From HKCCE3408 sp038530555 (lineage in GTDB: Bacteria > Pseudomonadota > Alphaproteobacteria > Rhodobacterales > Rhodobacteraceae), in contig JBCBCN010000005.1 in the NCBI GenBank assembly GCA_038530555.1, positions 186,001 through 250,000 of the forward strand: a stretch of 64,000 nt of DNA, in the 5' to 3' direction. The notes beneath the pieces were generated by a model. The model was given only the letters and a program-made list of their open reading frames with translations. It was not told the DNA's origin and did not search any database. This document shows, one piece after another, positions 9,719 through 18,942 of this stretch (position 1 is the first letter of the stretch; every line of letters begins with the position of its first letter). A program made the translations under genes and the position numbers.

Positions 9719-10936
9719 TTAAGTCAGCGCGCGCTCATCGGTGACAGCATCATCTGTGGCGATATCAGTGTCGCCATAGGCGTTGGCGGCAAAATCAGCC
9801 GCGTTCTGCATCTGATCCAGAAGCAGGTCTTGCGCCTCGGTATACAGGCTCTGACTCAAGGCGCCGACATCGCCGGACATGCCGCGATTGTCCATCATCG
9901 TTTGAAAGACATTCTCGATCATCGACAGGACCTGTTCCGGGGCCTGCCCTGGGGCTTGCGCGGCGCCCGCGGTTTCGGCCGGCATCGCGCCGTCAGACGC
10001 ATTGGCGGCCGTCTGCATCGCGTCGGCGGGCTTTGGCGAGCTCTCATCCGATGCAGCCATGTCTGGGCTGACAGCCTGCGCGGGTTCGGGGGCTTGCTCT
10101 TCGCTCGCCATCTCCACGCCGTTGGCCTGTGCATTTTCTGGCATCGCCTCTTTGGCCGCTTCGCCATCAGCCATATCTGCCTCGGCGACAGGCGCTGGTG
10201 CCGTTTCACCGGGCGCCGCGGGCGGGGTGTCATCCGCCGCCGTCTGCGACGTGATCCCGGCCTCAATCTCGGCGTCCGACAAAATGCCGTCGCCGTCGGA
10301 GTCGAGCGCGTCAAACTCAGCCTCGGCTTTGGCCGCCTGACGCGCCTCCATCTCGGCTTGCAACTCGGCCAGGGAAAGCACCCCGTCACCGTCCGTGTCG
10401 ATGCGGTTAACCGTGTCGATCTTGGCCTGACGCGCCGCTTCCGCGGCCATCTCAGCCTCTTTGCGGGCGATCTCGGCCTGGATCTCCGCGTCAGACAGGG
10501 CCCCGTCGCCGTCGCCGTCAAGCGCGTCGAAGGTCTCGACGGCAGCGGCGTCAGCTGGGGCCCCAGGGTTGGGTTGTGCCCGCTCGGTCAGGAAATCTTC
10601 CATCGACATTTTCGCGGCATAGCCCGAAAGGCGGTTGAGCGCGCCCATGCCAAACTCTCCAAAGCCGCCGCCGAAACCGCTGCCGTAGCCGCCGAACGTG
10701 TCCCGCGCCACGCGGCGGCTGAGGAAATCGCCCACTTCTTGCGTGCTGAGGGCGCCGTCTTCATTGGCATCGATCCGTGCGAATTTCCGGGCGAGGCGGT
10801 CATTGCCGGCCGCTTCATCGACCGACAGATCGCCCGAGCGGTCTTGGTCAAACCGTTGGACGATCTTTTCCTGCATTTCGCCCACGGCCCGGCCCGCGGC
10901 GAACGCGCCCTGCATGGCGCCATACATTTGTAGCAT
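9719..10936 (-). CDS. five-EF-hand calcium-binding protein
   Basis: A 405-aa acidic protein with five DxDxDG-type EF-hand loops: DQDRSGDLSVDE (about residue 28), DANEDGALSTQE (about 56), DGDGDGALSDAE (about 141), DTDGDGVLSLAE (about 180) and DSDGDGILSDAE (about 212). After them comes a low-complexity Pro/Ala/Glu/Met linker and a helical tail. No signal peptide is visible, so it is cytoplasmic or exported by a signal-free route. The ATG at 10936 is preceded by GAAGGA at 8 nt; the in-frame TTG just before it is not needed. Calcium binding is expected from the loops; the biological role is unknown. Confidence 0.83.
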   Translation of the reverse strand: MLQMYGAMQGAFAAGRAVGEMQEKIVQRFDQDRSGDLSVDEAAGNDRLARKFARIDANEDGALSTQEVGDFLSRRVARDTFGGYGSGFGGGFGEFGMGALNRLSGYAAKMSMEDFLTERAQPNPGAPADAAAVETFDALDGDGDGALSDAEIQAEIARKEAEMAAEAARQAKIDTVNRIDTDGDGVLSLAELQAEMEARQAAKAEAEFDALDSDGDGILSDAEIEAGITSQTAADDTPPAAPGETAPAPVAEADMADGEAAKEAMPENAQANGVEMASEEQAPEPAQAVSPDMAASDESSPKPADAMQTAANASDGAMPAETAGAAQAPGQAPEQVLSMIENVFQTMMDNRGMSGDVGALSQSLYTEAQDLLLDQMQNAADFAANAYGDTDIATDDAVTDERALT

Positions 10937-11068
10937 CAAAGTGTTCCTTCTGAACTGCGATGGAGCCTTTCATTGAAGGGAAATCCCCTAATGGGTCGCT
11001 GACGCCGCGCGCCGCGATGCGATTTTTCTGACGAAGCTTGGAGTTAAATTCTCAGAGAATTTGAGCCA

Positions 11069-11875
11069 TTAGCCCGGCAGCGTGCCGTTCCAGCGGAGGG
11101 TGGCCGCCCCTGCCGAAAGCTCACGATCGCGCGCCTTGTCAAAGCGCAGATGCGCAATGGCCCGGCCCCCGGCTTGGGTGTAAAGCGTGCCCACGGCGCG
11201 GCCCTCGGCGGTGATCTGAGTGCCCTGCGCGGCCTCGCCCTCGATCTCGACGGTCACCAGGCCTTTGCGAAGCTCGGTCTTGTGCTTCATCCGCGCCGTC
11301 ACTTCTTGGCCGACATAACAGCCCTTGCGGTGATTGACGCCATTCAGTCGCTCAAACCCGGCCTCCAGGATATAGCCTTCGCCCGAGATCAGCTCGATCC
11401 CGGTTTCCGGCACGCAATGCGCGACGCGGATCGCGTCCCAGTCGATGCCGGGTTCCTGCGCGGCCTCGAGGCCGTAGGCGCGCCAGCCAAGCTCGGGGTG
11501 CCTGGGGTCGACCCAGGCGCCTTCGGGCGCCGTGCCCAGCCCCCGCGACACAGTCAGCTCGGTCATCTCTAGCCCCACATCCGCGCGCAGCTTGTACATG
11601 CTCAGCCGCTGAGCCAGCACAGGCGCAAGGCTTTGCGCGACGTCGATCAGCAGATCTTCGCCCCGATCCAGCACGAAGAAATCGGCGAGGTATTTGCCCT
11701 GCGGCGTGAGCAGCGCGGTATAGCTCAGGCCTTGGCCGGGACCTTTGAGATCGTTGGAGACGAGGTTCGACAAAAACCCCACGCGGTCTGCGCCGGTGAC
11801 CCGGATGACGGCCCGAGTCGGCGCGGTGGAAACTGTGGTCACGGCTGTGGTCACGGGGGGATGGGCATCATCCAT
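11069..11875 (-). CDS. ygfZ: YgfZ/GcvT-domain folate-binding protein
   Basis: A 268-aa GcvT-like protein with the YgfZ signature KGCYVGQEVTARM at about residues 187-199, which includes the conserved cysteine. YgfZ (IBA57 in eukaryotes) is a tetrahydrofolate-dependent factor for assembly or repair of certain iron-sulfur clusters. The N-terminus has a repetitive TTAVTTVSTAPT stretch before the core VIRVTGADRVGFLSNLVSND. It is alone on its strand between the EF-hand gene and the divergent aminotransferase. Confidence 0.9.
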   Translation of the reverse strand: MDDAHPPVTTAVTTVSTAPTRAVIRVTGADRVGFLSNLVSNDLKGPGQGLSYTALLTPQGKYLADFFVLDRGEDLLIDVAQSLAPVLAQRLSMYKLRADVGLEMTELTVSRGLGTAPEGAWVDPRHPELGWRAYGLEAAQEPGIDWDAIRVAHCVPETGIELISGEGYILEAGFERLNGVNHRKGCYVGQEVTARMKHKTELRKGLVTVEIEGEAAQGTQITAEGRAVGTLYTQAGGRAIAHLRFDKARDRELSAGAATLRWNGTLPG

Positions 11876-12032
11876 GAAAGGCGCTTCTTTTTTCGGCAGG
11901 ATCGATCATAGCTCCATCTAAGGGCAAACCGGCCCTATCCCAAGGGGACGATTTGGCACGAGGCGCGATTGACCAAGCCGGGCCATCCGCCTAGCTCTCA
12001 GGCCAAGACACAAAAGGAGCGTGAGACCCCCC

Positions 12033-13232
12033 ATGTCCCTATCCCAAGGTCGCCACTACCTCGCCATTCCGGGCCCCTCGGTGATGCCGGACCGAGTGCT
12101 GCAGGCGATGCACCGTCCCGCGCCCAATATCTATACCGGAGAGCTGGTCGATCTGACGCGCAGCCTCGTGCCGGACCTCAAGTCTGTGGCCCGCACGGAT
12201 GGCGACGTGGCGATGTATATCGCCAATGGGCATGGGGTTTGGGAGGCGGCGCTCTGCAATGTGCTGAGCCGCGGGGACCGAGTGCTTGTGTTGGTCACTG
12301 GGCGCTTCGGTGCTGGTTGGGGTGAGATCGCCCGGGCCATGGGCGTAGAGACCGAGATCCTCGATTTTGGCACGGTGAGCGGGGTCGATGCAGGGCGTCT
12401 GCAAGAGGTGCTGGAGGCCGATGGCGCGCACAGCTTCAAGGCGGTCCTGACCGTTCAGGTCGACACCTCGACCAGCGTGAAAAACGATATCGCGGCGATC
12501 CGCTCGGCGCTGGATGCGGCGGGCCATCCGGCGCTGTTGATGTGTGATAACATCGCGTGTCTGGCCTGTGACGCCTTCGAGATGGATGCTTGGGGTGTAG
12601 ATGTGATGGTCACCGGCAGCCAAAAAGGCCTGATGACGCCGCCGGGCATGGGCTTTGTCTTTTTTAATACCAAGGCAGATGCGGCGCGGGACCGCGCCGA
12701 TTTAGTCACGCCCTATTGGGACTGGCGGCCGCGCACGGAGCCTGAGGAATATTACCGCTTTTTCTTCGGCACGGCGCCGACGCATCACCTCTATGGCCTG
12801 CGAGAGGCGCTCAATATGATCTTGCATGAGGAAGGGCTCGAGGCTGTTTGGCAGAGGCACGCGCGCCTGGCGGGGGCAGTCTGGAGCGCTGTTGAAGGCT
12901 GGGGCGAGGGCGGCCGGATCGCCTGCAATATCCCAGACCGCGCCGAGCGCAGCCATGCCGTCTCAACGATCATTCTGCCCCAAGGCAATGCGGCGCGGCT
13001 GCGGGCTTGGATGACCGATGTCGCCGGTGTGACCTTGGGCATTCCGTTGGGCGGCATCGAGCAGAGCGGACACGCGCCTGAGGATATGTTCCGCATCGGA
13101 CATATGGGCCATGTGAATGCACATATGGTGATGGGCGTTTTGGGCGCGCTTCAGACCGGGATGGCGGCGCTGCAGATCCCGCATGACCCGGGCGGGGTTG
13201 CGGCGGCGAGCGCGGCTTTGGCGGAAGGCTGA
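12033..13232 (+). CDS. class V aminotransferase, serine-glyoxylate / alanine-glyoxylate type
   Basis: A 399-aa PLP enzyme of the AGXT/SgaA group. The N-terminus HYLAIPGPSVMPDRVLQAM and the PLP lysine in VTGSQKGLMTPPG (about residue 199) are diagnostic. In methylotrophs and roseobacters such enzymes convert serine plus glyoxylate to hydroxypyruvate plus glycine. ATG 12033 is preferred: AGGAG at 12015-12019 is 13 nt upstream, while the in-frame GTG at 12021 lies next to that site. No other serine-cycle gene is adjacent, so the exact donor and acceptor are inferred. Confidence 0.85.
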   Translation: MSLSQGRHYLAIPGPSVMPDRVLQAMHRPAPNIYTGELVDLTRSLVPDLKSVARTDGDVAMYIANGHGVWEAALCNVLSRGDRVLVLVTGRFGAGWGEIARAMGVETEILDFGTVSGVDAGRLQEVLEADGAHSFKAVLTVQVDTSTSVKNDIAAIRSALDAAGHPALLMCDNIACLACDAFEMDAWGVDVMVTGSQKGLMTPPGMGFVFFNTKADAARDRADLVTPYWDWRPRTEPEEYYRFFFGTAPTHHLYGLREALNMILHEEGLEAVWQRHARLAGAVWSAVEGWGEGGRIACNIPDRAERSHAVSTIILPQGNAARLRAWMTDVAGVTLGIPLGGIEQSGHAPEDMFRIGHMGHVNAHMVMGVLGALQTGMAALQIPHDPGGVAAASAALAEG

Positions 13233-13297
13233 GGCGCTTGTGGCACGGACCGGCACGATTGGCTGAGGGACGCGCACTGGGGTCGCTCAGTGCTCGT

Positions 13298-13319
13298 GAG
13301 TATTTTTGGAAAAATGAAG
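13298..13319 (+). repeat. dispersed 22-bp motif, copy 1
   Basis: GAGTATTT, two variable bases, then GGAAAAATGAAG. It sits between the ends of two convergent aminotransferase genes. Related copies are at 40731-40752, 48058-48079 (reverse) and 16838-16859 (reverse, inside valS). Confidence 0.7.
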
Positions 13320-13326
13320 GGGCTTT

Positions 13327-14430
13327 TTAGCGGATTGCGCTGAGCGCTTGGGGAAGCACTCGGGCCAGGTGGTCGAGTTGGTCTTTCGTGCCGCACGACA
13401 CCCGGATGCAGCGATCTTGTGGCGGACTAAAGGGCATGCGCACGAAGACACCGCGCTCGGCCAAGGCCGTGACCAACGCGCGGGCAAAGGCGCCATCCCG
13501 GCCGCAATCGAGGGCGACGAAATTCGTCGCCGAGGGCAGGGCTGTAAGGGCGTTCTCTGCGCCGATCTCGGCGATACGCCTGCGCGCGGCCTCGATCTGA
13601 GAGACCACGCGGGCGAGGTGGTCTTGATCGCGCAGAGCTGCGAGCGCGGCCGCCTGGGACACCCGCCCCATGCCGAAATGGTTGCGCACCCGGTGGAAGG
13701 CCGCGATCAGGTCTGGGTGGCCGATGGCATAGCCCACGCGCATCCCGGCCAGGCCGTAGGCTTTGGAGAAGGTCCGCATGCGGATCACCCGGGCGTCACC
13801 GGTGTTGAGCGGCGGGATAGCTTCGGCGGGCGCCGTGTCGCAATAGGCCTCATCCAAGATCAAAAGCGCGCCTTGGGGCATAGCCTCGATCATCGCGGAA
13901 ATCCGCTCCGCGGCAATCCATGAGCCCATCGGATTGTCGGGATTAGAGAGATAGAGGAGCTTGGCGCCGGTCTCCCGCGCCTGGGTCAGCAGCGCCTCGG
14001 GGTCTTCGTGATCGTCGCGGTAGGGCACTTTGTGCAAGTCCCCGCCAAAGCCCACCACATGGTAGTTGAACGTCGGGTAGGCGCCGTCAGAGGTCACGAC
14101 CGGATCGCCAGCGGCGATCAACAGGCGAACCAGGTTGCCCAGCAGCCCGTCGATCCCCTCGCCTACCATGATCGCCTCAGCCGGAACCCCATGATGGGCG
14201 GCCAGCACCTGGCGCAGCTCATGTGCCTCCGGATCTCCGTACATCCAGGCCTCAGATGCAGAATTGGCGATGGCCTCTTGCACATGGGGCGAGGGGCCAA
14301 AGACGCTTTCGTTGGCGCCGATCCGCGCGACGAAGCCCTGGCCCAAGGCGCGCTCCTGGGTCTCCGGACCGACGAAGGGCACTGTCGCGGGCAGGCCTGC
14401 GACCAGGGACGTCAGGCGCGGGTCGCTCAT
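13327..14430 (-). CDS. HisC-like PLP-dependent aminotransferase
   Basis: A 367-aa fold-type I aminotransferase of the histidinol-phosphate transaminase family. Seen are RIGANESVFGPSP near the N-terminus, LSNPDNPMGSWI, LILDEAYCDTAP and the PLP lysine motif FSKAYGLAGMRVGYAIG. Its ATG overlaps the valS stop by 4 bp (ATGA), so translation is probably coupled to valS. No his genes are nearby, so it may act on histidinol phosphate, aromatic amino acids or another substrate; the symbol is left blank for that reason. Confidence 0.85.
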   Translation of the reverse strand: MSDPRLTSLVAGLPATVPFVGPETQERALGQGFVARIGANESVFGPSPHVQEAIANSASEAWMYGDPEAHELRQVLAAHHGVPAEAIMVGEGIDGLLGNLVRLLIAAGDPVVTSDGAYPTFNYHVVGFGGDLHKVPYRDDHEDPEALLTQARETGAKLLYLSNPDNPMGSWIAAERISAMIEAMPQGALLILDEAYCDTAPAEAIPPLNTGDARVIRMRTFSKAYGLAGMRVGYAIGHPDLIAAFHRVRNHFGMGRVSQAAALAALRDQDHLARVVSQIEAARRRIAEIGAENALTALPSATNFVALDCGRDGAFARALVTALAERGVFVRMPFSPPQDRCIRVSCGTKDQLDHLARVLPQALSAIR

Positions 14431-17400
14431 GCGATCTCGGCCAGCCGGTCGAGCGCGGCCTTGAGCTTGACCTCTTCGGCCTCGCGCGCGGCAAGATTGG
14501 CGCGGGTCTCCTCCACGACTTCTTCGGGCGCGCTTTCGGCGAATTTCGGGTTCGACAGCCGCCCGCGCAAGCCGCCCAATTCCTTGGCGAGCTTGCCGAG
14601 GTTCTTCTCCAGCCGGGCCTTTTCACCCGCCACGTCAATGAGATCGGCGAGCGGTAGGCCGAAGACACCGCCTTCGATGCTGAGCGTGGCCGCGCCTTTG
14701 GGCAGGGCGTCGACCTCGGCCAGGCTCTCGACCCGGGCGAGGCGCTCGATCATCGCCGCATTTTGGCTCCAGGCCGCGCTGGCCGCCGCGCTTAGCCCGG
14801 TATGCACCAGGGCGACCTTCGCGCCCGCTGGCACGCCCATCTGCGCCCGGACGGAGCGGATCTCTTCGATGGCGGCAATCACCCAGCCGATCTCAGCCTG
14901 GGCCGCGGCATCGACCAACTCTTCGCCATAGCCGGGCCAATCGGCATGGGCCAGCATCGTGTCCCGGGCCGCGATATCGCCCCAGAGCGCCTCTGTGATG
15001 AAGGGCATGACGGGGTGGAGCAGGATCAGGCACTGGTCGATGACCCAGGCCAGCGTCGCGCGGGTTTCGGCGACCACGGCGGCGTCGTCCGAGGCGAAGA
15101 GCGGCTTGGCAAACTCCAAATACCAGTCGCAGACCGTGCCCCAGGTGGTGGCGTAGAGCCCGTTTGCCGCGTCGTTGAAGCGGTATTCGTCCAGGGCCGC
15201 GTCATGGGCTAGGCGGACGCGGGCGATCTCGCCCACGATCCACCGGTTCACCGTTTGATTGAGCTTGGACGGATTGAAGCCCGCCACCGGTTCGCAATCG
15301 TTCATCTCGGCAAAGCGCGCGGCATTCCACAGCTTGGTGCCGAAATTCCGGTAGCCCGCGATCCGCTCCCGCGAGAGCTTGAGCACGCCGCCGAGCGCGG
15401 CCATCGAGGCGTTGGTAAAGCGCAACGCGTCGGCGCTGTATTCGTCGACGATGTCCAGCGGGTCGATGACATTGCCGGTGGTCTTCGACATCTTCTTGCC
15501 CTTCTCGTCACGGACAAGCTGGTGGAGATAGACCGTGTGGAACGGCTCCTTATCCAGGACCGCCTCCGACATCATCATCATCCGCGCGACCCAGAAAAAC
15601 AGAATGTCCTGCCCGGTGATCAGAACGTCGGTGGGGAAGAAGCGCTTGAGCTCATCGGTGGCCTCCGGCCAGCCGAGCGTGCCGAAGGGCCAGAGGCCGG
15701 AAGAGAACCAGGTGTCGAGGACGTCGGGGTCGCGCCAAATTGGAGCAACCTTTTTGCCTTCGAGTGCACATTTCTTGAATTCCTCGAATGCGACTTGCGC
15801 ATCCGTCACCACGACGACTTTCCAGTCCGTTCCGTAATGATTTTCCGCCAGCCCAACCGCTGCGGGAGCATTTGGGGCACAAAATTCTGGTGCATCTTTC
15901 GAAGTAGTAACGATATCCTGCCAAGTGACTGCTTTGCTCGGGGCTGAGGATCCGATATTCTCCAAGCTTCTCAGCCCTTCCCAACTCGTTTCCCCATCGA
16001 ACCCATACCAAACCGGGATCTGATGCCCCCACCAGAGCTGGCGCGAGATCGTCCAGGGCTCGATATTATCAAGCCAGTTGTAAAACACTTTCTCTCCGCT
16101 CTCGGGTAGGATCTTGACCCGGCCGGATTTGACGCTTTCCAAAGCGGGCGCGGCCACCTTCTTGGCATCGACGAACCATTGATCCGTCAGCATCGGCTCA
16201 ACCACGACCTTGGAGCGGTCGCCGAAGGGCTGCATGATCGGCTTGGCCTCGACCAGCGGGACGATCTCGTCTGCACCCTCGGCGTCGGGCTTCACGGCCT
16301 CGCTGCCCCGGCGCGGATCGTCCGCGCGGGTCATGACGGCCAGGCCTTCCTCGGTGATTTCCGCGACGACACGCGCGCGCGCCTCGAACCGGTCGAGCCC
16401 GCGCAGGTGGTCGGGGACGAGGTTCAGGTTGTCGACCTCCGCCCCGTTGAATTCCGCGCCACCGGCAATCGCCTGCGCCCGGGCGGCGGCCTCCGCATAG
16501 GGCGCGCCGTCGTCGCGCATATGCCCCTTTGTATCCATCAGCCGGTACATCGGAATGCGGTTGCGCGCCGCGACGCCATAATCGTTGTGGTCATGCGCCC
16601 CCGTGATCTTCACCGCGCCTGAGCCAAAGTCGGGATCGGGGTAGTGATCGGTTATGATCGGGATCAAGCGCCGATGTTCTTTCGGCCCCACCGGGATCTC
16701 GCAAAGCTTGCCCACGATGGGCGCATAGCGCGCGTCAGACGGATGCACCGCCACCGCGCCGTCACCCAGCATCGTTTCCGGCCGCGTCGTGGCGATCGAG
16801 ATATAATCCCGCTCTTCGCGCAGGATCACTTCGCCTTCTTCATTTTTCTCCAAATACTCATAGGTCTCGCCGCCCGCCAAAGGGTACTTGAAATGCCACA
16901 TATGCCCGGCGGTTTCGACATTCTCGACCTCCAGATCGCTGATGGCTGTCTCGAAATGCGGGTCCCAATTCACCAGGCGCTTACCGCGATAAATGAGGCC
17001 CTTGTTGTACATCTCGACAAAGACTTTGATCACCGCGTCGTGGAAGTTGCCCTCGTTGCCTTCGGGCGCCCCCGGGGCGCCGGACATGGTGAAGGCGTTG
17101 CGCCCCCAGTCACAGGAGGAGCCAAGGCGTTTCATCTGCTCGATGATCGTGCCGCCCTTCTCCTCTTTCCAGGCCCAAACGCGGTTGAGGAAGTCTTCGC
17201 GGCTCAAATCGGTGCGCTTCAGCCCCTCCTCGGCCTTGAGCTTTTTCTCCACCTGCAGCTGAGTCGCGATCCCCGCATGATCCTGGCCCGGCTGCCAGAG
17301 CGTGTCGTAGCCGCGCATCCGGTGCCAGCGCACGAGGATATCCATCAGAGTGTGGTTGAACGCATGGCCCACATGCAGCGCGCCCGTCACGTTGGGCGGC

Positions 17401-17525
17401 GGCAGCATGATGGTGAAGCCGGGCTTGCCCGGTTTAGCGTTCGCGCCCGCAACAAAGCAGCCCTCGGCCTCCCAACGGGCATAGATCTCGGGCTCTCGTC
17501 CCTTTGCGTCAAAGGTCTTATCCAT
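14427..17525 (-). CDS. valS: valyl-tRNA synthetase
   Basis: A 1032-aa class I synthetase. The HIGH-type motif is HVGH at residues 51-54 (ALHVGHAFNH), and the KMSKS loop is KKMSKTTGN at about 678-682. TTRPETMLGD of the editing domain and a C-terminal coiled coil (residues about 960-1032, rich in Leu, Glu and Lys) fit ValRS. It is long for the family because of insertions, one holding EYLEKNEEGEVILREERD. The 22-bp motif at 16838-16859 lies in that insertion's coding sequence. The HisC-like gene follows with a 4-bp overlap. Confidence 0.97.
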   Translation of the reverse strand: MDKTFDAKGREPEIYARWEAEGCFVAGANAKPGKPGFTIMLPPPNVTGALHVGHAFNHTLMDILVRWHRMRGYDTLWQPGQDHAGIATQLQVEKKLKAEEGLKRTDLSREDFLNRVWAWKEEKGGTIIEQMKRLGSSCDWGRNAFTMSGAPGAPEGNEGNFHDAVIKVFVEMYNKGLIYRGKRLVNWDPHFETAISDLEVENVETAGHMWHFKYPLAGGETYEYLEKNEEGEVILREERDYISIATTRPETMLGDGAVAVHPSDARYAPIVGKLCEIPVGPKEHRRLIPIITDHYPDPDFGSGAVKITGAHDHNDYGVAARNRIPMYRLMDTKGHMRDDGAPYAEAAARAQAIAGGAEFNGAEVDNLNLVPDHLRGLDRFEARARVVAEITEEGLAVMTRADDPRRGSEAVKPDAEGADEIVPLVEAKPIMQPFGDRSKVVVEPMLTDQWFVDAKKVAAPALESVKSGRVKILPESGEKVFYNWLDNIEPWTISRQLWWGHQIPVWYGFDGETSWEGLRSLENIGSSAPSKAVTWQDIVTTSKDAPEFCAPNAPAAVGLAENHYGTDWKVVVVTDAQVAFEEFKKCALEGKKVAPIWRDPDVLDTWFSSGLWPFGTLGWPEATDELKRFFPTDVLITGQDILFFWVARMMMMSEAVLDKEPFHTVYLHQLVRDEKGKKMSKTTGNVIDPLDIVDEYSADALRFTNASMAALGGVLKLSRERIAGYRNFGTKLWNAARFAEMNDCEPVAGFNPSKLNQTVNRWIVGEIARVRLAHDAALDEYRFNDAANGLYATTWGTVCDWYLEFAKPLFASDDAAVVAETRATLAWVIDQCLILLHPVMPFITEALWGDIAARDTMLAHADWPGYGEELVDAAAQAEIGWVIAAIEEIRSVRAQMGVPAGAKVALVHTGLSAAASAAWSQNAAMIERLARVESLAEVDALPKGAATLSIEGGVFGLPLADLIDVAGEKARLEKNLGKLAKELGGLRGRLSNPKFAESAPEEVVEETRANLAAREAEEVKLKAALDRLAEIA
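16838..16859 (-). repeat. 22-bp motif copy inside valS
   Basis: On the reverse strand this reads GAGTATTT, GG, AGAAAAATGAAG and encodes EYLEKNEE of ValRS. It differs from the copy at 48058-48079 by one or two bases. It may be chance resemblance in an acidic lysine-rich coding stretch, or an ancient insertion that became coding. Confidence 0.45.
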
Positions 17526-17716
17526 GGCGGGCGCTCATACGGCTGATGGTCCGGCGTTTGATCTAGCGAAGCCGCACGCGAACGTCGAGAGCACGCTGTT
17601 ACAAACCTCCCCCAGACGTGACAGGCTGTGCGCGGCCTCGGCGCGGTTTTCGGCCTCCGGGTAACTATGTCTTTGGAAAGATACGTTATTGCGACACCTT
17701 GAAGGAGACCTGATCT

Positions 17717-17761
17717 ATGCCCCGGGCCAAACCCAAATGGCGGAGACATGCGCGCTTTTGA
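17717..17761 (+). other. 15-codon ORF with a strong ribosome binding site overlapping the DUF2235 start
   Basis: GAAGGAGA at 17701-17708 is followed 8 nt later by an ATG opening a 14-residue frame (MPRAKPKWRRHARF) that ends at TGA 17759-17761. The DUF2235 frame is +1 relative to it and opens at ATG 17748, which has almost no spacing for its own binding site. The basic peptide looks like a plausible natural N-terminus. So either it is a leader peptide, or the real protein is made by a +1 shift at TTT-TGA, or one T has been gained in the TTTT run. Confidence 0.5.
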
Positions 17762-18875
17762 GGCAAGCCACGCGCGCCAAGCGCGCGATCTTGCTCCGGC
17801 GGCTGCGGCCCGGGACGGGCTGGAGCCCGTACGCTCCCATGTCGTCTTGCTCGACGGCACCATGTCGAGCCTCAGCCCTGGGTGTGAGACCAATATCGGG
17901 CTGACTTACCGACTGCTCCGCGACCTCGAGGCCTCCGTCCCGCTGACCCTTTACTATGAGCCTGGCATCCAATGGCGCGGTCTCCGACGTGCCCATGAGG
18001 TGATGGCCGGGATCGGGATCAATCGACAGATCCGCCGCGCCTATCTGTTCTTGGCGCGCAATTACCGCGTGGGCGATGCGATCGTGCTGATGGGTTATTC
18101 GCGCGGGGCCTATGCCGTGCGCTCGCTTGCCGGTCTGATCGACCAGTTGGGCCTTTTGCGCGCCGAAGAGATCACGGAGGACCGCCTTGCACGGATCTAT
18201 GAGCTTTACCGCCGCGACCCCTTCGGAGCGGCGGCGGCGGAGCTGCGCGACAGGCACTGCCACCCCTCCGCGCCGATCCGTTTTTTGGGCGTTTACGACA
18301 CCGTCCGGGCACTTGGCCTCAGATGGCCGGTGATCTGGCGGTTTTCGGGCACGCCCCACCCTTTCCACGGTCACGCCCTGGGCCCTTCGACCCAGACCGC
18401 GCGACACGCCTTGGCGCTCCATGAAAGCCGCGCCGCCTATGAGCCGGTTCTGTGGCGGACCGACGGGCAAAAGCGCGATGTGCAGCAAATGTGGTTTGCC
18501 GGCAATCATGGCGATGTCGGCGGACAATTGGGCGGGCGCAGGGCAAGCCGGCCGCTGGCCAATGTCTCGCTGCGCTGGATGTTGGGGGAGGCGGAGGCGG
18601 CCGGATTGCCGCTCCCACGCGGCTGGCGCGCGCGCTTTCCGGCCGATGCCGCCGCCCCTTCCATCGGCCCCCTAGCGGGATGGGGTAAGGCCTTTTGGTC
18701 CAGGCGCAGGCGTCGTCCGGGTGATGATCCATCCGAACGCGTTCACAAGGCGGTTGAGACCGCAGCCTCTAGCGGCGTCTGTGCTCGGATTGCCCAAGCG
18801 CTGTTGCGTTCGCTGGCGAGCATCCTCCTACCTGCGGCTCGGCAAAACAGCGCACCATTGCGCCGACGTCTGTAG
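17748..18875 (+). CDS. DUF2235 alpha/beta-hydrolase (Tle1-like phospholipase family)
   Basis: A 375-aa protein with HVVLLDGTMSSLSPGCETN near residue 35, the nucleophile elbow GYSRGAYAVRSLAGLID (serine near residue 115) and FLGVYDTVRALG, all typical of DUF2235. The family includes T6SS phospholipase effectors, but many members are free-standing cytoplasmic proteins, and no T6SS or immunity gene is visible here. The annotated ATG is poorly placed for translation; a strong binding site drives an overlapping frame at 17717. The gene is divergent from valS. Confidence 0.8.
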   Translation: MRAFEASHARQARDLAPAAAARDGLEPVRSHVVLLDGTMSSLSPGCETNIGLTYRLLRDLEASVPLTLYYEPGIQWRGLRRAHEVMAGIGINRQIRRAYLFLARNYRVGDAIVLMGYSRGAYAVRSLAGLIDQLGLLRAEEITEDRLARIYELYRRDPFGAAAAELRDRHCHPSAPIRFLGVYDTVRALGLRWPVIWRFSGTPHPFHGHALGPSTQTARHALALHESRAAYEPVLWRTDGQKRDVQQMWFAGNHGDVGGQLGGRRASRPLANVSLRWMLGEAEAAGLPLPRGWRARFPADAAAPSIGPLAGWGKAFWSRRRRRPGDDPSERVHKAVETAASSGVCARIAQALLRSLASILLPAARQNSAPLRRRL

Positions 18876-18942
18876 AGCCCGGTCCCATTTCAGGGTCGCT
18901 CGCCAAAAGCCCTGTTGGCGCCGCGTCCCGGACCTAATTTGC

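Noticed and set aside
17748..18875. Type VI secretion effector cassette
   Set aside because: The DUF2235 fold fits, but no VgrG, PAAR or immunity gene is next to it.
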